Source of the DNA: CAZCCV01 sp964497515
GTDB lineage: Bacteria; Armatimonadota; UBA5829; DTLH01
Length of the DNA stretch: 64,000 nt
Reading direction: 5' to 3'
Assembly: GCA_964497515.1 (NCBI GenBank)
Contig: CAZCCV010000003.1
Coordinates: forward strand, 62,001 to 126,000
Notes under the pieces: generated by a model
Told to the model about the DNA's origin: nothing
Database searches by the model: none
Seen by the model: only the letters and a program-made list of their open reading frames with translations
Translations under genes and position numbers: made by a program
Shown here: piece after piece, positions 8,483 through 14,801 of the stretch
Layout: every line of letters begins with the position of its first letter
How positions within the stretch are numbered: position 1 is the first letter of the stretch

Positions 8483-9349
8483 TTAGTCTGACAGTCCCTT
8501 TACCACTTTGAGTGCGCCGTAGCCTACAACATCGCTCGTATCGCCGGTTATATCGCCAGAAGTATAGTACGAAAGCAATTCGGCCTTCTTTCCTCCCATT
8601 GCCTTAGTTGCCGCCAGCATTATCGCTGTTGGCAGCGCTCCGCACATAGATATATCGTCTCTGACTACAAGATCGAGCAGTCCGGCGTAATCCATCGACT
8701 CTATTTTAGCGATGACTTTTCGGTCGTGCTCCTCAGCAAATTGCTTCGGCTCATAGTGGGTGAGATCGGTGCTTGCTATGACCACTGCGTTGCGGTCAGC
8801 TAGCGCCAGACTTACAGCCCCACCTATTTCTTCCGCATATAGTATGGAATCTTCCCATGCAACTATTGAAAGAACAATAGGAACTATCTTCGTATCCCCG
8901 CCTATATACTGTAGAAACGGAAGCTGTACTTCAATGGAGTGCTCATATATGTGGGCTCTTGGGTCTTCTTCAACCAGGTTCGTTGTGCGGATGATAGACT
9001 CTGCTACTTCTCGCTCTATCTCCACATCGCCGAGGGGAGTTGCCCATTTTTCGCTCTTTACGGTAGCTGCTGTAGCTCCGAATCCGCGGTGGTTGGGGCC
9101 GATAATCACTACGGTATCGGGGATTCCGTCGTCGGCGAGTTCGGCGTAGGCAGATGCTGCTGCGTAGCCGGAGTATTTGAATCCCGCATGTGGAGCTACC
9201 AGTCCTACTATATCACGAGTGACAAACGGCGCTTGCTCTGGCAGCCGTCCGGGTCCGTACGGCCCCAGAAAACACGCATCCAGCGTTGCCCTGAGATCGT
9301 CGGGGTTCTTTTCGTAGAACATTCCTGCAACCGATGGCTGTCGGATCAT
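8483..9349 (-). CDS. MEMO1 family protein (AmmeMemoRadiSam system protein B type)
   Basis: A 288-residue protein of the MEMO family, related to extradiol dioxygenases. Conserved His/Asp/Cys positions are visible: PHAGFKYSGYAAA near residue 53, GPNHRGFG near 83, HIYEHSIEVQLPFLQ near 131, STDLTHYEP near 190 and CGALPTAI near 235. Length and order match the bacterial family. In many genomes the gene pairs with an AMMECR1 domain protein and a radical SAM protein; neither is adjacent here. The substrate is unknown. Transcription is likely from the region near 9400 on the minus strand. Confidence 0.9.
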   Translation of the reverse strand: MIRQPSVAGMFYEKNPDDLRATLDACFLGPYGPGRLPEQAPFVTRDIVGLVAPHAGFKYSGYAAASAYAELADDGIPDTVVIIGPNHRGFGATAATVKSEKWATPLGDVEIEREVAESIIRTTNLVEEDPRAHIYEHSIEVQLPFLQYIGGDTKIVPIVLSIVAWEDSILYAEEIGGAVSLALADRNAVVIASTDLTHYEPKQFAEEHDRKVIAKIESMDYAGLLDLVVRDDISMCGALPTAIMLAATKAMGGKKAELLSYYTSGDITGDTSDVVGYGALKVVKGLSD

Positions 9350-9460
9350 TTCTCCACCTCCAGACGCTTCTTTGTGCAGTCAGTATAGCCCCATAAAGGC
9401 GGGATTGCCAGTCTTAAGCAATATTAACCTGGTAATTCTACCGGATTTTGCCAGCTTTTC

Positions 9461-9499
9461 TTGTCAACGCTTGACAACATACAGAGCGTCTGCTACATT
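9461..9499 (+). promoter_or_regulatory. Promoter with overlapping inverted repeat
   Basis: TTGACA (9471-9476), 17-base spacer, TACATT (9494-9499). The -35 box forms the right arm of a perfect 7-bp inverted repeat, TTGTCAA-CGC-TTGACAA (9461-9477), a likely operator. The predicted transcript starts near 9506, where no gene begins. Confidence 0.7.
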
Positions 9500-9505
9500 G
9501 TCATC

Positions 9506-9740
9506 GTAAGCGATAGTAGAGCGGCATAGGGTGCATAGCACCTAAATGAAGCCGCCGAATGATACTTGGGAAAGGGGAATCGAAGCCAGGGAGTAACACG
9601 CCAGATGCGGTTGCCGTTTTTTCTGGGCGTTCCCGCGGCGCAGACTCCAAGCTTCTTAAACCTCCACTTCCATCTATCGACCGCCAGAGCAACATTTAGC
9701 TTTTGGCACAACCAGGCAGAGTTGCCAGCTTCTCTTAAAG
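9506..9740 (+). ncRNA. Candidate structured RNA or leader of unknown class
   Basis: Starting at the predicted start site of the 9471 promoter, the sequence folds into several local helices. GCGGC (9521-9525) pairs with GCCGC (9553-9557) around an inner GGTGC/GCACC hairpin. CTTGG then pairs with CCAGG. ACGCCAGA (9598-9605) pairs with TCTGGGCGT (9622-9630) with one bulged G and an inner CGG/CCG hairpin. No known riboswitch consensus fits fully; the GGGGAAUC and GGGAGUAAC segments loosely recall the c-di-AMP (ydaO) class but the rest does not. It may be a free small RNA or the long leader of the PEP-CTERM gene. The 3' end is a guess placed before the next promoter. Confidence 0.4.
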
Positions 9741-9744
9741 GAGG

Positions 9745-9773
9745 TTGACAACGGTTAGTTTGCAGGCTATACT
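9745..9773 (+). promoter_or_regulatory. Second sigma70-type promoter in the island
   Basis: TTGACA (9745-9750), a 17-base spacer and TATACT (9768-9773), a near-consensus promoter. TTGACAAC is shared with the upstream promoter. The predicted start is near 9780, just before a nested hairpin. Confidence 0.7.
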
Positions 9774-9786
9774 TCGTTTACTACTG

Positions 9787-9850
9787 AGAGGTTGGCTGAA
9801 TCTTGATTATGAATGAGCCTTTCTCCAGGCTCCAAACTTCAGACACCTCT
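9787..9850 (+). ncRNA. Nested hairpin directly behind the second promoter
   Basis: Three stacked helices are visible: AGAGGT (9787-9792) with ACCTCT (9845-9850), CTGAA (9796-9800) with TTCAG (9838-9842), and GAGCC (9815-9819) with GGCTC (9828-9832). This is a compact ~64-base fold at the 5' end of the predicted transcript. It could be a small RNA, an mRNA stabiliser or a regulatory leader of the gene at 10093. No T run follows, so it does not look like a terminator. Confidence 0.4.
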
Positions 9851-9960
9851 AATTTGAATGAAACGACAGGTCGCGGAGGTATGGCGAACTAGCGTATCAG
9901 AACAATTAAGTCCTACATCTTGTGTTCATCCCCTGGCTTCTCTCGTGTCTCACACGTGTA

Positions 9961-9977
9961 TTGGCATACTTCTTGCA
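9961..9977 (+). promoter_or_regulatory. Sigma54 (RpoN) type promoter of the PEP-CTERM gene
   Basis: TTGGCATACTTCTTGCA has GG and GC separated by exactly 10 bases, the -24/-12 geometry of sigma54 promoters (consensus TGGCAC-N5-TTGC). The start site would fall near 9988, 105 bases before the coding start. RpoN control of PEP-CTERM genes has been proposed in exosortase systems, which fits this placement. A small inverted repeat CGTGT-CTC-ACACG (9944-9956) lies just upstream. Confidence 0.7.
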
Positions 9978-10092
9978 CAATATCTGAGTGAACATGAATT
10001 GCAAGCTCTACGGAAAGGGGGAACACTTCGTGAGCACAAGAATAAGCGATATCACCATCGCAAGAGGAGAAAAGAGAGGAGGAGGTGAAAGT

Positions 10093-10764
10093 ATGAAGAA
10101 AGTATTAGGAATCGCATTAGCATTGGTGTTTGCCTGCTCAATCGTAGCAATGGCAGCTCCTGCGGACGTATGGGTTATGCAGGTGCAGGGATCTGACGGG
10201 GAGGGTAGGAGCAAGGGTTCACTGGCTACCATTGGCTGGCAGCCTGGTAAGACTGACGGAATCGACGTGGGTGAGACGACCACAGTCCTTGATCCCCCGT
10301 TCAAGGGTACGACTGCTGTTTTCGCAATGGCACAGTTCCAGGGCACCGATATCTGGACCAAGACCGACTACAGAGAGCCGTTGGCGACTAACCCGGAACT
10401 TCCAAAAGTTTGGACGCTGGTTAGCTATACTTCGTCCAATGAAGGACCTGAGATCGGTTGCCAGATGCTGACCTTCAAGGGCAGCGACAAGGCTCCCGCC
10501 GACTGGTCAGTATGGTTTGTCAAGGTAAGTTGGGAACTGGGTAGCACGGAGGCTGGTGGTGAGTACACCTCTGGTTCCGTTATATTCAACGCCGACAATC
10601 CGCTGACAACTGCCGGATGGGCACTGTATCTGCCGGAAGTTGGCAAGGATGAAGCACACTTCCTGAACGTTGAAGTGATGGCTGTTCCTGAGCCGGGTAG
10701 CATGCTTGCTCTCGGTAGTGGACTCGCTGGCCTCGTTGGCTTCGCGATCCGCCGCAGAAAGTAA
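10093..10764 (+). CDS. Secreted PEP-CTERM sorting-domain protein
   Basis: A ~223-residue exported protein. The N terminus MKKVLGIALALVFACSIVAM is a signal peptide, with cleavage likely after AMA. The C terminus is a textbook PEP-CTERM signal: VPEPGS, then a hydrophobic helix (LALGSGLAGLVGFA), then RRRK. Such proteins are recognised by an exosortase after Pro and delivered to the outer surface or matrix. No exosortase gene lies in this window. The body has several Trp and Gly residues and no domain I recognise. GGAGGTGA at 10081-10088 picks the ATG at 10093. The frame is open upstream without a stop, with a GTG at 10030 that would add 21 residues. Confidence 0.92.
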   Translation: MKKVLGIALALVFACSIVAMAAPADVWVMQVQGSDGEGRSKGSLATIGWQPGKTDGIDVGETTTVLDPPFKGTTAVFAMAQFQGTDIWTKTDYREPLATNPELPKVWTLVSYTSSNEGPEIGCQMLTFKGSDKAPADWSVWFVKVSWELGSTEAGGEYTSGSVIFNADNPLTTAGWALYLPEVGKDEAHFLNVEVMAVPEPGSMLALGSGLAGLVGFAIRRRK

Positions 10765-10803
10765 TTCTAAACTAGTTCCGGGTTTATTTCCCGGCACTGA
10801 ATT

Positions 10804-10834
10804 GCCGGCCGGGCGTCACAAACGCCCGGCGGCC
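10804..10834 (+). terminator. GC-rich hairpin after the PEP-CTERM gene
   Basis: GCCGGGCGT (10808-10816) pairs perfectly with ACGCCCGGC (10822-10830) around CACAA, extended by further GC pairs. CCCTTTCAG follows, so the T tract is weak. A second hairpin (CCGGG/CCCGG) precedes it at 10779-10796. Confidence 0.65.
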
Positions 10835-11018
10835 CTTTCAGAAGCAAGTATAACCGATACACATTACCCCGCACCAGATGGGGATGCTGGAAAGGAGACC
10901 GCAACACACTCGAACTACACAATTGGGGCAGTCGGCAAATCCCTGGTTGGCATCTCACTGTTTACTGCAATCATCTTACTAAGCACTTTTTCACTACGTG
11001 CAACTGGGACTTACAATG

Positions 11019-11047
11019 TTGACGCTCCCTATTGGGTGTGCTAATTT
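11019..11047 (+). promoter_or_regulatory. Sigma70-type promoter before the second secreted gene
   Basis: TTGACG (11019-11024), a 17-base spacer and TAATTT (11042-11047). The start is predicted near 11054. The 10765-11143 gap otherwise holds only the terminator hairpin and no supported gene. Confidence 0.6.
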
Positions 11048-11143
11048 CCGAAATTGAGGAAGCAAGCGTATTTTGAGAGGGGGAGGTGACGTTTTATGAA
11101 AACACTTACATCTACAAAGGATCACAAGAGAGGAGGTGATATA

Positions 11144-11794
11144 ATGAAGAGAGCAATAGCACTCGCGATCTTCGCAGTCGTAGTCCTTGGCGCTTGCGCC
11201 ACGGCAGCCACTTGGGTGGAGAACTACTTTGTAGCCGGAGCATATCTGACATCTGTTCCGCTCGTTCCGCTCAACAGTGACCCAGAGGTGGTCTTCTCAG
11301 ACCGCGACGGTAATCCAGTCGACATCGACGGTATTCTGTCTCGACTCGAGCCAGGTGCTGGTATGGTCGACTTCTCACCGTGGAGTGATGACTTCGGTGG
11401 CGTGCTTCTCGGCGACGGACTTGTGTTCCAGTCGCAGGGCACTTGGGTGAAGTATCAGGGTGTGGACGACGGTATTCCAGATGGCGTTGGCCAGATGACC
11501 GACATGTGGATTCCTCTGCCTGCAGACACCACGTGTATAGGTACACCGTTCAACCACAGCGTCGAGCTTATTGACGTTATGGTGACCGACGGTGCCCAGG
11601 TTCTGTCTTGGGAAGAGGCCGTTGCCGCTGGATGGGTTGAGCCAACACTCACCGGAATGGATCCTTACGGTTACTTTGACGTAGGTATCGATCCGTGGGA
11701 TGAGTATCAGTCCATGGAGCCTTGGAGTGGTTATGTGGCTAAGAACATTACTAGCCCGCTCAAGCCACTCGCGCTGATTATCCCTGCGCAGTAA
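11144..11794 (+). CDS. Secreted protein of unknown function, Armatimonadota style
   Basis: A ~216-residue exported protein. The signal peptide is MKRAIALAIFAVVVLGACAT with cleavage near ATAA; the Cys could instead be a lipobox-like residue. Repeated short motifs include FVAGAYLTSVPLVPLN, VLLGDGLVFQSQGTWVKYQG, WIPLPADTTCIGTPFNHSVE and EPWSGYVAKN, a pattern I associate with exported proteins of this phylum, but no catalytic site is evident. Two in-frame starts each have a strong ribosome-binding site: ATG 11096 (GGGAGGTGA) and ATG 11144 (GAGGAGGTGAT). The second fits the signal peptide; the first would add MKTLTSTKDHKRGGDI. An intrinsic terminator follows at 11896. Confidence 0.75.
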   Translation: MKRAIALAIFAVVVLGACATAATWVENYFVAGAYLTSVPLVPLNSDPEVVFSDRDGNPVDIDGILSRLEPGAGMVDFSPWSDDFGGVLLGDGLVFQSQGTWVKYQGVDDGIPDGVGQMTDMWIPLPADTTCIGTPFNHSVELIDVMVTDGAQVLSWEEAVAAGWVEPTLTGMDPYGYFDVGIDPWDEYQSMEPWSGYVAKNITSPLKPLALIIPAQ

Positions 11795-11895
11795 TCGCTG
11801 CGTAATCAGCAAATCATACTGCGATGCAGTAAAAGAAAGCAGAAATCCGGCCACTACGAAATCTATTGAGAGGGGCTGTGAGTCCCTTGTAAAAA

Positions 11896-11932
11896 GGGGT
11901 GGTTGCATAAAGCGGCCACCCCCTTGTTTTTG
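11896..11932 (+). terminator. Intrinsic terminator after the secreted gene
   Basis: GGGGTGGTTGC (11896-11906) pairs with GCGGCCACCCC (11912-11922, two G-T pairs) around ATAAA, followed by CTTGTTTTTG. Confidence 0.85.
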
Positions 11933-12051
11933 AATCCTGCACCCTGGCCTCTTACTACCAGTACCGTGAACATTCTGCGGAGTTGAATCGTCTGCAATAA
12001 TAGAGGTAATCCTTCATAGTTACCGCTGATGGGATCGAGGAGAAGAAGCTG

Positions 12052-12525
12052 ATGATTAACAGAAACCTCAAAACACTGCTCATGGTGTGCGCAGTCGCCA
12101 TAATAGCCTTACCGTGCCTCGCAGCCGGTCCGGCTCCGCTGGCGATGAACAACAAAGCTATTGGTGGCGGCCCGCTCAATGACTTCACTCCGGGTGTTAC
12201 TAACGGCACCGGACTTAACAACATTGGGCTTCTGGTAAGAACTACCGGTAAGGTCACATATGTAGACACCACCAACAAGTTCTTCTACATAGACGATGGT
12301 TCTGCTCTGGAGGATGGCACTACTAACGCGCTGGGCGAGCTTGTGCTCGGCGTACGTGTCTCCTACGCCAATCTTGCGCCGGGAGCGTCGTTTATCTGCC
12401 CTTCCTTTGGAACCTACTGGGCCATAACCGGTATCAGCAGCACAACGCAGATTAGTGTAAGTGGCGGCGATGTAATAATCCCGACGCTTCGCCCGCGAAA
12501 TAACGCCGACAAAACGCCTGTTTAG
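12052..12525 (+). CDS. Exported small protein with OB-fold-like domain
   Basis: A 157-residue protein with a signal peptide (LKTLLMVCAVAIIALPCLAA). The mature part contains GLNNIGLLVRTTGKVTYVD, then FFYIDDGSAL and LGVRVSYANLAPG. This is a short beta-rich stretch like the OB-fold-like tail seen on many exported proteins of this group; here it stands alone. Function is unknown. GAGGAGAAGAAG precedes the ATG. A seven-codon frame starting at ATG 12029 ends in TGA at 12050-12052, sharing a base with the start codon, which may be chance or coupling. It is convergent with the deacetylase gene, 10 bases apart. Confidence 0.7.
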   Translation: MINRNLKTLLMVCAVAIIALPCLAAGPAPLAMNNKAIGGGPLNDFTPGVTNGTGLNNIGLLVRTTGKVTYVDTTNKFFYIDDGSALEDGTTNALGELVLGVRVSYANLAPGASFICPSFGTYWAITGISSTTQISVSGGDVIIPTLRPRNNADKTPV

Positions 12526-12535
12526 GATTAGAGGA

Positions 12536-13480
12536 TTATTCCAGTTCGGAGACTTTTACCGGCTCTAAGCCTTTGTCTCTTAGCTGATCTATCATTGTAG
12601 GAAGGACGTCGACTGTAGGCCAGCTCCCACAGTGCATAAGCACGATTGCTCCAGCTTTCGCGCGATCCTGCACACGCTGGTTTATCTCTGCAGCTTCGAT
12701 GCCCTTTTTGAACGCATCCCAACTGTCCGCCGACCAATACACCGATTTGTAGCCAGCCCCGGCAGCTACCTCAAGCACCCTTCGATTCCGTGCGCCATAG
12801 GGCGGTCGAAAATACGGCTTAGTGCTCGTGCCGGTGGTCTCCTTAACCAACTGCTCCGTCCGTTCCAACTGCTCAACTATCTGCTGATCGGTCACCTTTG
12901 TAAGATCGGGATGCGAATACGTGTGGTTCCCGATTTCATGACCTTCTGCAATGATCCGCTTGGTGAGCTCGGGGTTCTGCTCTACCCATTTCCCGGTAAG
13001 GAAGAACGTAGACTTAATGTCCTTGTTTGCAAGCACATCGAGGAGTGCAGGCGTCGGTTTCGAGCTTGCTCCCGCGTCAAACGTGAGCGCGATTCGGCCA
13101 CTATCGTTCGCCACTTGCTGCATCTCCGGCGAAGCAGTGGACTTTTGCACCTTCACAGGTTTGGCAGGTTCAGCCGGCTGAGACTGCTGCTTCTGGGATT
13201 GGTCGGAACCCGGATTCACCGACACCGTAGGCGGAGAGTCTTTCTCCGAAGATTGGGCTTCGGCTCCGTCTTTCTCTTCGGTAGTCGGTGGTTCTTCCTG
13301 CGGTGCAGGCTTTGTTATCTGTGTCGGTTCTGGCGCTTGCGATGATGGCGCCTGCGGTTCCTGCCTGGCCGAGCACGACGACAGAAGAATCAGTGCCGTA
13401 AAGGAGACTACTGTGATGATGACTATTGATAGAAGGGTTTGGAGCCTGCTCGATGCACAGGCTCCTATTCTTGCGAACAA
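12536..13480 (-). CDS. Polysaccharide deacetylase (NodB domain) lipoprotein-like
   Basis: A ~314-residue protein. The N-terminal hydrophobic segment ends in ILLSSC, a plausible lipobox. A Pro/Gln/Glu-rich linker (~40-115) leads to a NodB catalytic domain. Family motifs are ALTFDAGASS (motif 1), HTYSHPDL (motif 2), RPPYGA (motif 3), YWSADSWDA (motif 4) and VLMHCG (motif 5). Motif 1 is FDAG rather than FDDG, so the usual metal-ligand Asp is replaced by Ala while the catalytic Asp remains. A peptidoglycan or surface-polysaccharide substrate is likely. The TTG at 13480 has AGAGGT before it; a GTG at 13504 would overlap ctpA by 20 bases. It is last in the ctp operon. Confidence 0.85.
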   Translation of the reverse strand: MFARIGACASSRLQTLLSIVIITVVSFTALILLSSCSARQEPQAPSSQAPEPTQITKPAPQEEPPTTEEKDGAEAQSSEKDSPPTVSVNPGSDQSQKQQSQPAEPAKPVKVQKSTASPEMQQVANDSGRIALTFDAGASSKPTPALLDVLANKDIKSTFFLTGKWVEQNPELTKRIIAEGHEIGNHTYSHPDLTKVTDQQIVEQLERTEQLVKETTGTSTKPYFRPPYGARNRRVLEVAAGAGYKSVYWSADSWDAFKKGIEAAEINQRVQDRAKAGAIVLMHCGSWPTVDVLPTMIDQLRDKGLEPVKVSELE

Positions 13481-13484
13481 AATC

Positions 13485-14795
13485 TTACCTCTTGGTCTTT
13501 GCACCGCTGCCCTGTGCGGTAACGCCGCTTCGCGCGCCTTTCATCTTATCCTTAAGCACGCTTACAGCCTTCTTCAACTGCACGTCCTGTGCGAGGTCGC
13601 CGAGTTCGATAGCCTCTTCGCTGCTCGCCACATAGACATCCGGCTTAACACCCACTTTGTTGATGTCTCTGCCTTTAGGCGTCAGATACTTTGCTGTAGT
13701 AATGGCGATTGCTGAACCGTCAGTCAGCGGGGAGACGGTCTGAACTCGAGCCTTGCCGTAGGTATCGGATCCAACGAGCGTGCCAGACTGATTGTCCTGT
13801 ATCGCGCCTGAGACTATCTCCGACGCGCTGGCGCTGGACTTATCGACCAATACCACCAGCGGCAGAGTCTTGCGGCCGCGCCTGGACGGATCGACGTTCA
13901 ATACGTTCCGCTTTCCGCTGCGCTCTTCGATGATTACAACCGGACCGCTGTCGATAAATCGGCTGCCGATACTAACCGCAACCGGCAACAGTCCGCCTGG
14001 GTTCTGTCTGAGGTCGAGCACCAGCCCCTTCATCTTCTGCTTGTTGAGATGGTTCAGCGCCTCTTCCATCTGGTCGTCGCTGTGTTCGTTGAAGCCGTAG
14101 AGCCTCACGTAACCGATGCCGTTCTTCTCGTCCAGCATCTTCGATCGAACCATCCTGAACTCTACCATCTTGCGGATTATAACCACGTTTCGCGGCTTCT
14201 CGTTGCCGTTTACGAGTGTAAGGGTGACCTTAGTGCCCTCCTCGCCGCGTATCCGTTTTACTACATCGTCTATATCGAGACCTGCTATCGATTTGCCATC
14301 TACTCGCAGGATGATATCGCCCGCCCTTACCTTGGCAGCTATAGCAGGACTGTCCGGCAGCGGCTCCTTGATGTAAACCTGCTCATTCTTGTTTACATCC
14401 AACTGCGCACCGATTCCAACGAAGTTGCCCTGGTTCTCTTCACGCATCTGCTTATAGGCGTCGGGGTCGAGGAAACGGGTGTAGGGGTCACTCAGCGATG
14501 CCAGCATACCCCGAATGGCGCTGTATGTCATCTGGCGATCGTCGATCTTTTGCCCGGACGGGCCAAAGTAGCTGTCCCTCATCCGACCGAGAACATCGTA
14601 GTATGTCTGAAGCACCGGGAGTTCTACTTCGGAGTCGTTCCCTAACTCCAGCTTGCTGCTTAGCTGCTGTAGCTGCGATGCAAACTCCGTAACACTGCCT
14701 CGCGACGCGCCAACCTCCGGCGTGACAAAGCCAATCAGAAAGGCAACCACTATTATAAGGCTGACTACAACTATGCGGAATATCTTCTCGTTCAT
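13485..14795 (-). CDS. ctpA: S41 family C-terminal processing peptidase, active form
   Basis: A 436-residue CtpA/Prc-type serine protease. The order is an N-terminal anchor (residues ~7-24), a helical S41 N-domain, a PDZ domain (GIGAQLDV to RVDGKSIAGLDIDD, ~125-210) and the S41 core. The Ser-Lys dyad is intact: SASASE supplies the nucleophile (middle Ser), and TYGKARVQ supplies the Lys exactly 25 residues later. LDLRQNPGG is also typical. It cleaves proteins near their C termini in the envelope. The gene starts 6 bases after the stop of a paralogue that has lost both catalytic residues. Confidence 0.95.
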   Translation of the reverse strand: MNEKIFRIVVVSLIIVVAFLIGFVTPEVGASRGSVTEFASQLQQLSSKLELGNDSEVELPVLQTYYDVLGRMRDSYFGPSGQKIDDRQMTYSAIRGMLASLSDPYTRFLDPDAYKQMREENQGNFVGIGAQLDVNKNEQVYIKEPLPDSPAIAAKVRAGDIILRVDGKSIAGLDIDDVVKRIRGEEGTKVTLTLVNGNEKPRNVVIIRKMVEFRMVRSKMLDEKNGIGYVRLYGFNEHSDDQMEEALNHLNKQKMKGLVLDLRQNPGGLLPVAVSIGSRFIDSGPVVIIEERSGKRNVLNVDPSRRGRKTLPLVVLVDKSSASASEIVSGAIQDNQSGTLVGSDTYGKARVQTVSPLTDGSAIAITTAKYLTPKGRDINKVGVKPDVYVASSEEAIELGDLAQDVQLKKAVSVLKDKMKGARSGVTAQGSGAKTKR

Positions 14796-14801
14796 AATAG
14801 A

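Larger units (their letters stand above)
9350..10092. other. Long intergenic region with three promoters and structured sequence
   Basis: These 743 bases hold no convincing coding frame. They contain two textbook sigma70-type promoters (9471-9499 and 9745-9773), nested hairpins behind each of them, and a sigma54-type promoter (9961-9977), all reading towards the PEP-CTERM gene. The short frames in it lack ribosome-binding sites and family resemblance. Confidence 0.6.

Noticed and set aside
9506..9640. Possible c-di-AMP (ydaO/yuaA) riboswitch
   Set aside because: GGGGAAUC and GGGAGUAAC segments resemble parts of the motif, but the conserved AGCUAAC end and the overall two-fold layout are not found. 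Kept only as an unclassified RNA candidate.
9566..9748. 60-codon frame in the long intergenic region
   Set aside because: No Shine-Dalgarno and no family resemblance; the sequence folds as RNA and lies behind a promoter with a different predicted start.
10706..11044. 112-codon frame overlapping the end of the PEP-CTERM gene, with a hydrophobic C terminus
   Set aside because: No usable start after the PEP-CTERM stop, no ribosome-binding site, and it runs through the terminator hairpin.
12029..12052. Seven-codon frame overlapping the start at 12052
   Set aside because: Could be a coupling leader, but it is short enough to be chance; noted only in the gene entry.
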